Source of the DNA: Exiguobacterium acetylicum
GTDB lineage: Bacteria > Bacillota > Bacilli > Exiguobacteriales > Exiguobacteriaceae
Direction: 5' to 3'
Assembly: GCF_019890935.1 (NCBI RefSeq)
Contig: NZ_CP082333.1
Span: 2,754,001-2,818,000 of the forward strand
Length of the DNA: 64,000 bases
The position numbers were made by a program, and so were the translations under genes. The notes beneath the pieces are model-generated. The model was not told the origin of the DNA, made no database searches, and saw only the letters and a list, made by a program, of their open reading frames with translations. This document shows, in pieces, positions 44,742-53,365 of the stretch (position 1 is the first letter of the stretch; the number at the start of each line of letters is the position of its first letter).

Positions 44742-47700
44742 TTATAGTCCGAGAAGAACTGCTTTCTCGTAACCACCAGTCAATACAGAGTTGTCATACG
44801 ACTGAAGCTCTTTGTTGACCGTGATGACGTTCGACAATGTTTTGAGTGTGCCTTCTGGGACTTTGATCTTAACGATGTCGAGACCGTTCGTGATATCACC
44901 ATCCGAATCAGCAAGCGAGATGCTTGTGCCGACTGGAAGATTTTTTCCGTTCAATGTGTACTGTGCAGTGTTCGTTGCATCGTACATACCAGTGTATTGA
45001 ACACCTTCAGAGAACTTGATACGGATGACATCTTTTTCATCTTTTGCGTTTGCCGTGACCTTAACGATTTCGAATGGCGAAGCCACTGGAACGACTGGCG
45101 TTTTCGAAACTTTGAAGTCGTGTGTTGCTGTAGCAACCGTGTTACCGACATCGTCAGAGAGTGACTTGACGACGACTTTCCACTCTTCGCCGTATCCTTC
45201 TTTGTCGACGAGGTACTGAAGGTTATCATTCGCAGCGACGCGGAAGTTCATATCTGAGCTATCCGTGTAACCAACGACTGATCCATCGATTGTAACGGTT
45301 TTACCGTTTTTATCTTTACCGATGAACTCAACTGTTGTTTTTGGCGGAAGTACTGTACCTTCTGCGTTGATGAGTGGTGTATCCGACTGATCAAGACCAC
45401 GAAGTTTAACCGGCTCGCTCATCATGACTGTGAAGTCATTCGTCAAGAGATAACGGTCAATCGTCGTGATTTCCGCACTCTTCAGATCTGGAGAGTTGAG
45501 CGGTGAACCAGCATAGTTGAGATCAAGCGACAACAAGTCGTTTTTCTCGCCGTTTGCTTCTGCTTTGACAGAATCTTTTGCGAGCGAAAGTTTGAACTTA
45601 TCGTTGTAGTAGTTCTCTTTCGTGTTGACTGTATCGTAGATTTCCGTCCAGTCCTTATTGAGTTCGAGGAGAACTTCGCCTGACTCTTCGTCGTAGTACG
45701 TCACATCAGCATACTGGCTGAAGTCTTCGTACACCTTCGTATTCGAGTTGTAACGCTCGAGTTTCAATTTCTTCGAAGCAAGCAATGCTTTGACTGCATC
45801 GAGGTCGAGACCTTTGAGCTGTTTGCTGAACATGATACGGAATTGTTCTGGCGACTCAACAACGACGCCTGCAGTTGGCTTGACTGTATCAGCAGCAACT
45901 GTGAAGTCGAGGTTTTGTGTCGTTCCGATGTTCGACTCATCCGAAAGGGCTGCGAAGTCCATCGCGTTCCAGATCTGGAGTGAGTGTTTACCAGGCGTGA
46001 AGTAGCCTTTCTTCGGTCCTGGGTAAGCTTCTTCTGCTTTTGCACCCATCATCATCTGCTCATCGTTCAACGTGATGATGACTGTATCACGACGATCGAC
46101 ACCTGTTTTGTTATCAAATCCGAGGTATTCGACTTTGAAGTACTTCTCGCCGTATTGACCATCGATTTTGAACTTCGCATCCGCGATTGCTTCAGAGAAT
46201 TTCACTTCAAGTTGGTTCAGACCGACTGGTTTGACCGAAGTGACTTCCGGCTGACGTGCATCCGTCAACTTGAAGCTTGCTTTTGACTTCACTTCTGTAT
46301 CCGTGCTGCTTGTGATTTTCGCAAGCACTTTAACAGTTGCGTTGTCTTGGAGTGGTGTTTCTTTATCAAGGATCAATTCGAATGCCTTTGGATTCGAAGG
46401 AATCGATTTGATACCGATGACGCGTTTCGAACCATCGAATTGCTCGATTTGGATGTTGTCGTTTGCGAGGTATTCGCTCTCGTCAACCGTCGGTAATTTC
46501 TTATCGAGACCGAACGATTTCAAGAGAAGATCACGTGAGACGGCTTTATCGAGGAAGATTGTCACACGATCAGCTTGGTTCGATTCCGCTGCAAGGACGT
46601 TGATCAATTCAACTGGTGCTGGCGTAACCATGACCGTGCTGAATTTGACTTTCGCTTGTCCATCGATTTTACCGATCAAGTCTTTGTACTCACCGTTGAC
46701 TGTTTCGATGATTTGCGCGTCGATTGTTGCTTCGATGTCTGTGTTGCTGAACTCAGACGTCAAGAGAACCGTCGCTTTACCATCTTGGATCGTGACGCGT
46801 TCTTTCGCGAGTGATCCGAATGATGTCGATAATTTCAAGACGATATCGTCTGCTTTCGTATCGACTTCACCTGTTGCTTTGTTTTTCAACTGGAATGTGA
46901 CTTCCGTGTTGTCTGATCCGTTTGCAAGGATCGAAGACGCTTTTGGTGTCACTTCAAGCATCCAGATGTTTTCGACGCTTTGCGTCATGAAGCTGAGTGA
47001 ACCGAGGTCTTTCGCAACGCCACCGATCAAGATGCCTTTTGCGTCAACTGAGTAGTCCATGCCGTACTCAAGTCCTTCGACTTCAAGAACTGCTGACTTC
47101 TTGTCTGCGCTGAGTGTCGCTGACTTGACTGTCGCACCTGCGATTTTGAAGTTGTCTGCTGAGACAGAGTCAACTGCACGCGAGAATGAGACTTCGACTT
47201 TCTCTTTGCCGATTGCTTTTGCTGAAGCGAGAACCGTGTTTGCAATCGTGAAGTCCATCGGAGCTGATTTGACATCGCCGACTTTGACGACGTAGCTGTG
47301 TGTTCCTTCTGGAATGCCACCTTGTGATGCCATGAACTTCCCTTTCGAGAGCGTTCCTTTTGCAACGATTGGAGTTGCTGACATGTCTTTGCCTGGGTAG
47401 ATCAAGAGTTCTGCCATTGCGCCCACTGCTGGGTACATGACGTCTGCTTTGACTGAAAGCATCTGATCATCGACGCTTCCCATGACGTTCGAGATGCTCG
47501 CTGCCTTGACTTCGTAGTTGATGTAACCTGTCACGACAGAGTTAGCACCTTTGTACGAGTAAGCCAATTTATATTTGCCTGCTTTTGAAGTCGATGGTGT
47601 TTTGAGGTTGAACTTGCTGATTGGACGCTTAACGATGATACCTGATTTGTACTGGATGCTGATCGTGCTTGGCAATTGAACTTTTTCGCCAACAGCGACT

Positions 47701-48083
47701 GGCTCGAGGACTGGTTCGAGGACATCAACTGGGTAGTTTTGAAGTTCGACCTTGAGGATCGCTTTCTTCGTCGTACCTGCTACCTTACCGTAAAGGACTT
47801 GGTATTTGTTGATGTACTTCTTTTCGAATTTGACAGAACCGCTCCATTTGACTGAGCGCATTTCGTACTTGCCGTTTGAAAGTTTGACTTTGACCTTCGT
47901 CGGAAGCGTCAATTTCTTGACTGCATATTTCGAACCACCAGCATGTTTCATCAAGATTGGCGAGATGTATTTAACCGAGACCTTCGATGCTGCATCAGCA
48001 GCAACCGGTGCTACGACAGACGCCGTGACTGCGAGCGCAGCTGCAGCAGCGTACAATTTGTTCGTTTTCTTCGAATAACCCAT
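44742..48083 (-). CDS. large secreted S-layer-like surface protein with Ig-like repeats
   Basis: 1113 residues; ATG 48083 after GAGGAGGAATAGTAAAC. Signal peptide to about residue 33 (cleavage after VAADAAS). The N-terminal 190 residues are basic (many Lys and Tyr) and may bind the wall. From about 285 there are repeated beta modules of the SbsA/CopC-like Ig type, each opening like EKVEVSFSRAVDSVSADNF, NQADRVTIFLDKAVS, NQLEVKFSEAIADAKF and KDVIRIKFSEGVQY. The C-terminal half is acidic. No SLH domain or sorting signal is seen. The uniform codon choice and strong ribosome binding site suggest high expression, as for an S-layer protein. Function beyond surface structure is unknown. Confidence 0.8.
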   Translation of the reverse strand: MGYSKKTNKLYAAAAALAVTASVVAPVAADAASKVSVKYISPILMKHAGGSKYAVKKLTLPTKVKVKLSNGKYEMRSVKWSGSVKFEKKYINKYQVLYGKVAGTTKKAILKVELQNYPVDVLEPVLEPVAVGEKVQLPSTISIQYKSGIIVKRPISKFNLKTPSTSKAGKYKLAYSYKGANSVVTGYINYEVKAASISNVMGSVDDQMLSVKADVMYPAVGAMAELLIYPGKDMSATPIVAKGTLSKGKFMASQGGIPEGTHSYVVKVGDVKSAPMDFTIANTVLASAKAIGKEKVEVSFSRAVDSVSADNFKIAGATVKSATLSADKKSAVLEVEGLEYGMDYSVDAKGILIGGVAKDLGSLSFMTQSVENIWMLEVTPKASSILANGSDNTEVTFQLKNKATGEVDTKADDIVLKLSTSFGSLAKERVTIQDGKATVLLTSEFSNTDIEATIDAQIIETVNGEYKDLIGKIDGQAKVKFSTVMVTPAPVELINVLAAESNQADRVTIFLDKAVSRDLLLKSFGLDKKLPTVDESEYLANDNIQIEQFDGSKRVIGIKSIPSNPKAFELILDKETPLQDNATVKVLAKITSSTDTEVKSKASFKLTDARQPEVTSVKPVGLNQLEVKFSEAIADAKFKIDGQYGEKYFKVEYLGFDNKTGVDRRDTVIITLNDEQMMMGAKAEEAYPGPKKGYFTPGKHSLQIWNAMDFAALSDESNIGTTQNLDFTVAADTVKPTAGVVVESPEQFRIMFSKQLKGLDLDAVKALLASKKLKLERYNSNTKVYEDFSQYADVTYYDEESGEVLLELNKDWTEIYDTVNTKENYYNDKFKLSLAKDSVKAEANGEKNDLLSLDLNYAGSPLNSPDLKSAEITTIDRYLLTNDFTVMMSEPVKLRGLDQSDTPLINAEGTVLPPKTTVEFIGKDKNGKTVTIDGSVVGYTDSSDMNFRVAANDNLQYLVDKEGYGEEWKVVVKSLSDDVGNTVATATHDFKVSKTPVVPVASPFEIVKVTANAKDEKDVIRIKFSEGVQYTGMYDATNTAQYTLNGKNLPVGTSISLADSDGDITNGLDIVKIKVPEGTLKTLSNVITVNKELQSYDNSVLTGGYEKAVLLGL

Positions 48084-48228
48084 GTTTACTATTCCTCCTC
48101 TTTTCTAACAAATCAAAAGCGAAAATCCCAATTTTAAATCTACAATATAAGTAAAATATAGAAATATTTTACTTCAAAGCAGTTAAAAAATTCTTTAGTC
48201 GTCTTAGGAGGAGTACGTTCTGTTTCAC

Positions 48229-48438
48229 GTGCGACTTTTCGTCTATCATCAAGACGATTCATTCGTGAGCCATTATGTATCCGATTGGGATGAACTAAAG
48301 AAACTGCCGAAATCGCTCCAAGAAGCCATTTCTGATTGTAGATTCGTGCGCTCCACCGTTTCGTTTTTGAGAATCGGTAAGAACGCTACAGGTCAAATAT
48401 ACAAAACTAGGAAAGACGCCACAATAGATTTTTTGTAA
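48229..48438 (+). CDS. possible small protein, unknown
   Basis: 69 residues from GTG 48229. A good AGGAGGAG lies 15 bases upstream; CTG 48220 in frame would give a normal 8-base spacer. The sequence is polar with VSDWDELKKLPKSLQEAI as an amphipathic segment. I know no family. It sits upstream of the S-layer-like gene on the other strand, in a stretch that could alternatively be its long regulatory region. Confidence 0.4.
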   Translation: MRLFVYHQDDSFVSHYVSDWDELKKLPKSLQEAISDCRFVRSTVSFLRIGKNATGQIYKTRKDATIDFL

Positions 48439-48517
48439 AAAATAGGTGAATAGTAGTAATTCGAAATATATTTATATAGGCTGTGCATGGAAATTAAATT
48501 TCGGATTCACCCCTTTA

Positions 48518-48532
48518 AAGAAAACGCTTACA
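48518..48532. promoter_or_regulatory. cre-like sequence
   Basis: AAGAAAACGCTTACA fits the cre consensus with one mismatch. It lies between the 3' ends of the small frame at 48229-48438 and the gene at 48584, so the target is unclear. The minus-strand S-layer-like gene starts 435 bp away. Confidence 0.3.
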
Positions 48533-48583
48533 TTTTATTAAGTTTTTGTCTCATTTTCGTTTTACTAAAATAAAGTTTTGATT

Positions 48584-48994
48584 TTACGAGATGAAATGAT
48601 CTGCTTTTTCGATTGCTCGGAGGAACGATTCCCGATGCAAGCGATGGACATCATCGGCCCACATTTCGATCTTCGTTCCGCGTCGCTTTAATTCAATCGG
48701 TAATCCGCGACCAATCCAATCGAGCTGTCGTTGCAAGACATGACGTTTTCGTCCATCTTGTCGCTCCGCCTCCGTGAACTGACGTAGGTACTGCAATACA
48801 TAACCGAATCCGAACTCGATCGGAATCCGCAATTCCGCTCCTTTATCACGGATTCGGATGATCCCGGCTCCATAATGAATCGCCCGAAACAGTTCCTCAT
48901 TGATACGCTGATACCATGTTCCTTGAGTCAGACAGTGTGGCTCTAGTGCGCCTTTTTTTCCACTCGGTAAGACTGCGAAATAATCAATGACCAT
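48584..48994 (-). CDS. hypothetical cytosolic protein
   Basis: 137 residues from ATG 48994 (AAAGGAG 7 bases upstream; a longer frame from 49042 has none). It is basic, with no signal or membrane segment. Motifs such as HYGAGIIRIRDKGAELRIPIE and RHVLQRQLDWIGRGLPIEL are not from a family I know. It follows a UDP-glucose dehydrogenase gene by 62 bp in the same direction and may be co-transcribed with it. Confidence 0.6.
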   Translation of the reverse strand: MVIDYFAVLPSGKKGALEPHCLTQGTWYQRINEELFRAIHYGAGIIRIRDKGAELRIPIEFGFGYVLQYLRQFTEAERQDGRKRHVLQRQLDWIGRGLPIELKRRGTKIEMWADDVHRLHRESFLRAIEKADHFIS

Positions 48995-49055
48995 GCGTCT
49001 ACTCCTTTTTATCAAAAATAGGTGAGTCCGCGAGGGGCTCACCTATCATGACAGG

Positions 49056-50297
49056 TCAAACGGTTCGATTGTTCGAAAATGATTTAGCCGGTCTTCCAAT
49101 ACTTTCGTATTGAACATCTCCCGGTTGTTCCGTGAATGACCAACAGTTACGTCCATCAACGACACGTGGTTGACGCATCTGACGAACGAATTGCTCTGGT
49201 TTAATATGACGGAGCTCTTCCCATTCCGTCATAATAACTGCAACATCTGCATCCTTCAATGCTTCTTCTACCGTTTGTTTTTGATCGAGTAACGTCCGGG
49301 CAACTGGATCATATCCGGTTACGCTGACACCAAGTTGCTCCAGACGTGTTGCGAGGCGTAGTGCTGGCGCGTCTCGTAAATCATCCGTTCCTGGCTTAAA
49401 GGCTAGACCGAGTAGTGCCACGCGCATTCCCATCCGTGGTTGGATTTTTTGTAAGACATAATCCAGCTGGGCTTCATTCGTTTTATCTGCTGCTTCAATG
49501 ACATGAAGTTGTTGCTCATGCTCACGGGCAAGCGTCGTAAGCGCTGCGATATCTTTCGGGAAACAAGACCCCCCGTACCCGGCTCCAGCTCGTAAAAACG
49601 AGGAACCGATCCGTGGATCAAGACCGATTCCTTTTGCGACGTCCGATACGTCAGCCCCAACAGCATCCGCTAATCGCGCAATCTCATTGATAAAACTGAT
49701 TTTCACTGCCAGAAAACTATTCGCTGCATATTTCGTTAACTCAGCCGTCGTCGGGTCGACTTCAACAAGAGGTGCTGTCGTCGCAAATAATGTTGCAAGT
49801 TCTTTTGACAACTCATCATCATTCGTTCCAATGACGACCCGATGAGGATTCCGCATATCAGCGAGAGCCGTACCCTCCCGTAAAAACTCAGGAACCATCG
49901 CAAAGCGTAGTCCCGGATACTGTTCAGCAAGTTGCATCGTCGTACCAGGTGGAACTGTTGATTTAATAATGACTGCTGCAGTTGGTGCGATTCGTTCAAT
50001 ATGGGCTACGACGGCTTCTACTGCCGATAAGTCACAGCTCCCGTCCGCCTTTTCCGGTGTTCCGACAGCGACAAGATATGCCTTTGCGACTGGGTACTCC
50101 GTCGTGAACGTCATTCGTTGTTGATTCGCGACTAGCGCTTCTTCGATGCCCTCTTCTTTAATCGGCGGGATACCTCGTGTCAGTTGCGCCATTCGTTCTG
50201 CATTCAAGTCAACGCACGTTACGTCGTGTCCGTTTTCCGCCAGTCCAATTGCGGTCACAAGACCGACATATCCTGTTCCAATCACTGTCAGTTGCAT
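49056..50297 (-). CDS. UDP-glucose 6-dehydrogenase (TuaD/Ugd long type)
   Basis: 413 residues from ATG 50297, after AAGGACGTGATGAA (a frame to 50360 has no site). NAD-binding VIGTGYVGLVTAIGLAENG at the start, PEFLREGTALADM (about 150), catalytic Cys in GAGYGGSCFPKDIAAL (about 256), and the C-terminal VALLGLAFKPGTDDLRDAP. It is the common Gram-positive type that makes UDP-glucuronate for teichuronic acid or exopolysaccharide. It is not close to the capsule-cluster Ugd at 20119 in length or sequence. The product may go to a different polymer. Confidence 0.92.
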   Translation of the reverse strand: MQLTVIGTGYVGLVTAIGLAENGHDVTCVDLNAERMAQLTRGIPPIKEEGIEEALVANQQRMTFTTEYPVAKAYLVAVGTPEKADGSCDLSAVEAVVAHIERIAPTAAVIIKSTVPPGTTMQLAEQYPGLRFAMVPEFLREGTALADMRNPHRVVIGTNDDELSKELATLFATTAPLVEVDPTTAELTKYAANSFLAVKISFINEIARLADAVGADVSDVAKGIGLDPRIGSSFLRAGAGYGGSCFPKDIAALTTLAREHEQQLHVIEAADKTNEAQLDYVLQKIQPRMGMRVALLGLAFKPGTDDLRDAPALRLATRLEQLGVSVTGYDPVARTLLDQKQTVEEALKDADVAVIMTEWEELRHIKPEQFVRQMRQPRVVDGRNCWSFTEQPGDVQYESIGRPAKSFSNNRTV

Positions 50298-50414
50298 TTC
50301 ATCACGTCCTTCGATAGTTTCTCTGTCTCCACTATACGGGAGAGCAGAAGATTTGTGCATCGAAAAAGCTTTCCGAATACGCTATACTGAATTACGGGAA
50401 TGGGAGGAATGCTC

Positions 50415-50660
50415 GTGGCTATCATTATCTTTTGCCTCGTCTGTCTCATTGCGTATCGGATCCGCAAGCTTCCCGAAGCACTACGGACGATTTTACTCAT
50501 CCTCGGTTTGATTAGTGGATGGTTCGCGCTCTTTGAGATGATCAGCTTCATCGAAGCTAACCCGTACCTGGCTGCAATCCCGATTGGACTCGGACTTGCT
50601 TACTGGTACTGGTACCGTAAAAAGAAACAAGCAAACGACAAAACCCCTTCCGACTCGTGA
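50415..50660 (+). CDS. small membrane protein
   Basis: 81 residues from GTG 50415, 6 bases after GGGAGGA (ATG 50409 is in frame but too close). Three hydrophobic segments (AIIIFCLVCLIAY, ILLILGLISGWFALFEMI, YLAAIPIGLGLAYWYWY) and a basic tail RKKKQANDK. No known family. It is a single gene with its own terminator overlapping the stop codon. Confidence 0.65.
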   Translation: MAIIIFCLVCLIAYRIRKLPEALRTILLILGLISGWFALFEMISFIEANPYLAAIPIGLGLAYWYWYRKKKQANDKTPSDS

Positions 50661-50671
50661 AGTGGGTTTTT
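50641..50671 (+). terminator. terminator of the small membrane protein gene
   Basis: Stem AAACCCCTTC/GAAGTGGGTTT followed by TTTTC; it overlaps the stop codon. Confidence 0.7.
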
Positions 50672-50687
50672 CTTATGATCGAACGAA

Positions 50688-50723
50688 AAAAGCGATGTCT
50701 CCTTAATTGGGGACATCGCTTTT
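50688..50723. terminator. bidirectional terminator
   Basis: Perfect 12-bp stem AAAAGCGATGTC/GACATCGCTTTT, 5 bp after the HTH regulator gene. Confidence 0.85.
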
Positions 50724-50728
50724 CGTGT

Positions 50729-51154
50729 TCAGGACTGGACTTTCCGTTCGATTGCTGCGATTTTCTCTTCGATCTCAAGCAACTTCAGTTCATGCTCGAG
50801 TTCAAGACGACGTTTTTTGCGTTTGAGACGATCGAGTTCTTCTGCGAGTGATTCGTTTGATGCTTCCGGCTTCGGTGGGGCTTGCTCCATCGATTGACGG
50901 AGTGGATCAAACAAGTTCGATTTCGCGAACTGAGCCGCTTCCGGTCCAAACATGTCTTGGATGAGTGGGAGAATCTTGTTCATCGCGGTTCCTGGAATCT
51001 GCGACTTTTCATCGACGAGACGTTTGAGCGCCAATTCATCGACGAGATAGCCTTTTCCGTCCTGTTCGGCATGCAATTCGCCTGTCCGAATCCAGCGACG
51101 GACCGTTTCTTCTGAGACACGTAACAATTCACTGATCTGCTTTGTCGTTAACAT
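50729..51154 (-). CDS. excisionase/MerR-type HTH DNA-binding protein with coiled coil
   Basis: 141 residues from ATG 51154 (GAGGG 6 bases upstream; the ATG 6 bases earlier is too near). Residues 1-50 are a helix-turn-helix of the excisionase class: LTTKQISELLRVSEETVRRW, IRTGELHAEQDGKGYLVDE. A Pro-rich linker (APPKPEAS) leads to a long charged coiled coil (about 100-138). No ligand domain. A sigma-A promoter whose spacer holds a palindrome (51187-51216) suggests autoregulation. Confidence 0.82.
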   Translation of the reverse strand: MLTTKQISELLRVSEETVRRWIRTGELHAEQDGKGYLVDELALKRLVDEKSQIPGTAMNKILPLIQDMFGPEAAQFAKSNLFDPLRQSMEQAPPKPEASNESLAEELDRLKRKKRRLELEHELKLLEIEEKIAAIERKVQS

Positions 51155-51186
51155 CGTCATCCCTCTTTCCCTCTAGTAGTATCTTT

Positions 51187-51216
51187 ACTATACACACATG
51201 TGTGCGTGTGTGTCAA
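51187..51216 (-). promoter_or_regulatory. sigma-A promoter with palindromic operator in the spacer
   Basis: Minus strand TTGACA (51216-51211), 18-base spacer, TATAGT (51192-51187). The spacer holds the perfect palindrome CACACATGTGTG (51193-51204). An outer inverted repeat GTATCTTT (51179-51186) / AAAGATAC (51216-51223) brackets the promoter. This is well suited to repression by the HTH protein encoded directly downstream. Confidence 0.75.
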
Positions 51217-51235
51217 AAGATACACACACCAAAAA

Positions 51236-51260
51236 AGAGACCCTCTGATCGAAGGTCTCT
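51236..51260 (-). terminator. terminator of the LPQAG protein gene
   Basis: Stem AGAGACC/GGTCTCT with TTTTTT on the minus strand. Confidence 0.7.
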
Positions 51261-51265
51261 AATCA

Positions 51266-52813
51266 TTATGCTCCCCGACGAACGAGTAACCAAAGACCGA
51301 CGATGGCAAGTCCTGCTCCCGTTGCTGCATATGGGAACGGCTTGTCTTCACCTGCTTGTGGTAATGTGCCCGTTGCTGTTGCTGTCGTCGACTGTTTTGT
51401 CGCAGCATCAACTGCTTTGACTGGTGTTTCTGTTGATGTTGGAGTTGGCGTCGGTTTCGCGACCGGTGTTGCTTTTGCGATTTCTGCAAACACGATTGTA
51501 CCGATGCTACCTTCTTCGATCGTCACACCGGCTTCTGGTGATTTCCGCACGACGTATTTCAACAACTCATCAATCATCTCTTGCTCTTCTGGCGATAAGG
51601 CGTCTTCGTCACTCGCCAGTAATTTCATCGCTTTCGTTTGCTTAGCGAATGACTCATATTCTTCAAACATCTCTTCTTCCATGTCTTCTAGCAAGGCATC
51701 CATGTCAAGATGGTGCATCGCTTTGACCGTATAGCCTTTTGCGACTTCTGTCTTGATCGTGTACGTCCCTGGCTCGAGTTGGATTTCCATCGAATCATCT
51801 TTCGCGACTTTTTCCTGATAGATATCTTTTCCTGTGATCGCATCCGTCACCGTATACGTCGCAGGAACCGTTGATTCGTCAAAATCTGGCTTTTGGTTTC
51901 CGTTCGCATCAAAGAAGTTAACGACGGCTAACCAATGCTCGAACGCACCGTCGAGCTCTTCGTCGCCGTAAATCCCGGCGTCGATCACTTCCGTCTGACC
52001 TGCGACGAGACGGACTTTCTTCATCCCAAAGTCTTCATCGACATCGGAGTCGATCGTCCGGTCATCACCAACGTTTTGCTCGGAATAGAAGTAGTACCCC
52101 ATGTCATATCCGTCGACTTCGACTTCATATGTTCCTGGTTTTAAATCTTTGAAGCTATATAGACCATTCTTCGTGTAGGCTTCGTCGATGACATCTTCAT
52201 TCCGGTCCATCAAATAAACGACGACATCATCGAGACGTGTTTCTTTCTCTTGGCGAATGCCATCTTCGTTCTCATCGAACCAGATCGTTCCTTCGATCGT
52301 TGCCGTCGTTGGTGCCTCGACTGGTGTCGGTGTCGCATCATCACCCGTCTCTGGCTCGTCTGTCGTCGGCTCTTCCTTGACCGGTTCTTCCGTCACAGGC
52401 TCTTCCGGTGTCGGTTCGTCTGTCGTCGGTTCATCCGTTGCCGGATCTTCTTTAACCGGTGTCTCTGGAGTTGGTTCTTCTGTCGTCGGCTCTTCTGGTG
52501 TGACAACTTTACCGAACTGGACGAGAATCGTCCGTTGTCCATCTGCTGAGACGACCTTGACGACAGGTGCCGTCTCTGCCGTGAACGTCACAACCGGTGT
52601 TTCTTCGATATTGACGTCTTCACCTGTCACGCCATCTTCAAAGACGAGTGCCGTCTCCGACGTGATATCAACGATTCCTGTGCCTTCAAACGTCAACGTA
52701 TACGGACCCGTGCCCGTTCCTGTGACGTCCCACTCGACCGTTTCCGCGTAGACCGGTAACTTCAGGCCGAACGCGACGACGAGTGCCATCAAAAGTAAGC
52801 TAAGTTTTTTCAT
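51266..52813 (-). CDS. sortase-anchored surface protein with SdrD-B/Cna-B-like domains
   Basis: 515 residues. Signal peptide MKKLSLLLMALVVAFGLKLP (cleavage near YAE). A short beta domain (about 25-110) is followed by a Pro/Thr/Glu/Asp repeat stalk (about 112-170, units like TTDEPTPEEPV), then an SdrD-B domain GTIWFDENEDGIRQEKETRL ... KPGTYEVEVDG (about 175-260), a Cna-B-like domain (about 290-365, QLEPGTYTIKTEVAKGY) and a helical acidic part. The C-terminus is a sorting signal: LPQAGEDKP, hydrophobic AATGAGLAIVGLWLLV, RRGA. It would be attached to the wall by a sortase. Two sortases are encoded 3.6-8 kb away. Confidence 0.9.
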   Translation of the reverse strand: MKKLSLLLMALVVAFGLKLPVYAETVEWDVTGTGTGPYTLTFEGTGIVDITSETALVFEDGVTGEDVNIEETPVVTFTAETAPVVKVVSADGQRTILVQFGKVVTPEEPTTEEPTPETPVKEDPATDEPTTDEPTPEEPVTEEPVKEEPTTDEPETGDDATPTPVEAPTTATIEGTIWFDENEDGIRQEKETRLDDVVVYLMDRNEDVIDEAYTKNGLYSFKDLKPGTYEVEVDGYDMGYYFYSEQNVGDDRTIDSDVDEDFGMKKVRLVAGQTEVIDAGIYGDEELDGAFEHWLAVVNFFDANGNQKPDFDESTVPATYTVTDAITGKDIYQEKVAKDDSMEIQLEPGTYTIKTEVAKGYTVKAMHHLDMDALLEDMEEEMFEEYESFAKQTKAMKLLASDEDALSPEEQEMIDELLKYVVRKSPEAGVTIEEGSIGTIVFAEIAKATPVAKPTPTPTSTETPVKAVDAATKQSTTATATGTLPQAGEDKPFPYAATGAGLAIVGLWLLVRRGA

Positions 52814-52928
52814 GAGTGTATGTATGCTCCTATCGTGATTTAATATTACCTCCCTAAATAGTAAACAAATCCGCCAAAAATAACCAGAATAATTCTTGAA
52901 TTCCTGCTATTTTTTTATAATAAAAAAG

Positions 52929-52946
52929 CCTTGTCGAAAGACAAGG
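52929..52946 (-). terminator. terminator of the four-helix copper protein gene
   Basis: Stem CCTTGTC/GACAAGG with loop GAAA, followed on the minus strand by TTTTTTATTAT. Confidence 0.75.
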
Positions 52947-52948
52947 TC

Positions 52949-53263
52949 TTAGACGAGCTGACTGCACGCTTCCGCGCATGCCGTACACGCTTTCGCGCAC
53001 TCTTGGCAATGATCGTGATCGTGTTTAATACACTCATCGGCGCATGCTTCACAAATTTCCTGGCATGCTTTTGCAAGGACTGCGACATTCGAGCTGTTTC
53101 GAGCGATTGCTTGTAGCAAGAGGCTACAAATATCAGCACAATCCCGGTCAAGTCGAATACAATCCGCCATATGCCCGACATGTTCTTCCTTCAGACAGGC
53201 ATCAAAACAATGATTACAAGCAAGAATACAATCTGTCAGTTGTTGCTGTACAGTGTGATCCAT
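52949..53263 (-). CDS. four-helix bundle copper-binding protein (Csp/DUF326-like)
   Basis: 104 residues from ATG 53263 after AAAGGAGGAATCAAT (a longer frame to 53332 has no site). Many Cys sit on helical faces with CxxxC spacing: CILACNHCFDACLK, CIRLDRDCADICSLL, CQEICEACADECIK, CQECAKACTACAEAC. The count and spacing match the Csp family, which stores Cu(I) inside a four-helix bundle. No signal peptide, so it is the cytosolic (Csp3-like) type. A single gene. Confidence 0.9.
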   Translation of the reverse strand: MDHTVQQQLTDCILACNHCFDACLKEEHVGHMADCIRLDRDCADICSLLLQAIARNSSNVAVLAKACQEICEACADECIKHDHDHCQECAKACTACAEACSQLV

Positions 53264-53318
53264 ATTGATTCCTCCTTTATATATATTTTCTGTTCCCTCA
53301 CGAGCCGAAATCAAACAA

Positions 53319-53365
53319 AAATAAGACAGCACATGGAGCTAGAAGCTCGCTATGCTGTCTTATTT
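53319..53365 (-). terminator. long hairpin terminator overlapping the lipoprotein stop
   Basis: Perfect outer stem AAATAAGACAGCA/TGCTGTCTTATTT with an inner GAGC/GCTC. On the minus strand TTTGTTTGA follows. Confidence 0.7.

Noticed and set aside
46270-47055. 261-codon plus-strand frame inside the S-layer-like gene
   Set aside because: Shadow of a highly biased real gene. No ribosome binding site or recognisable sequence.
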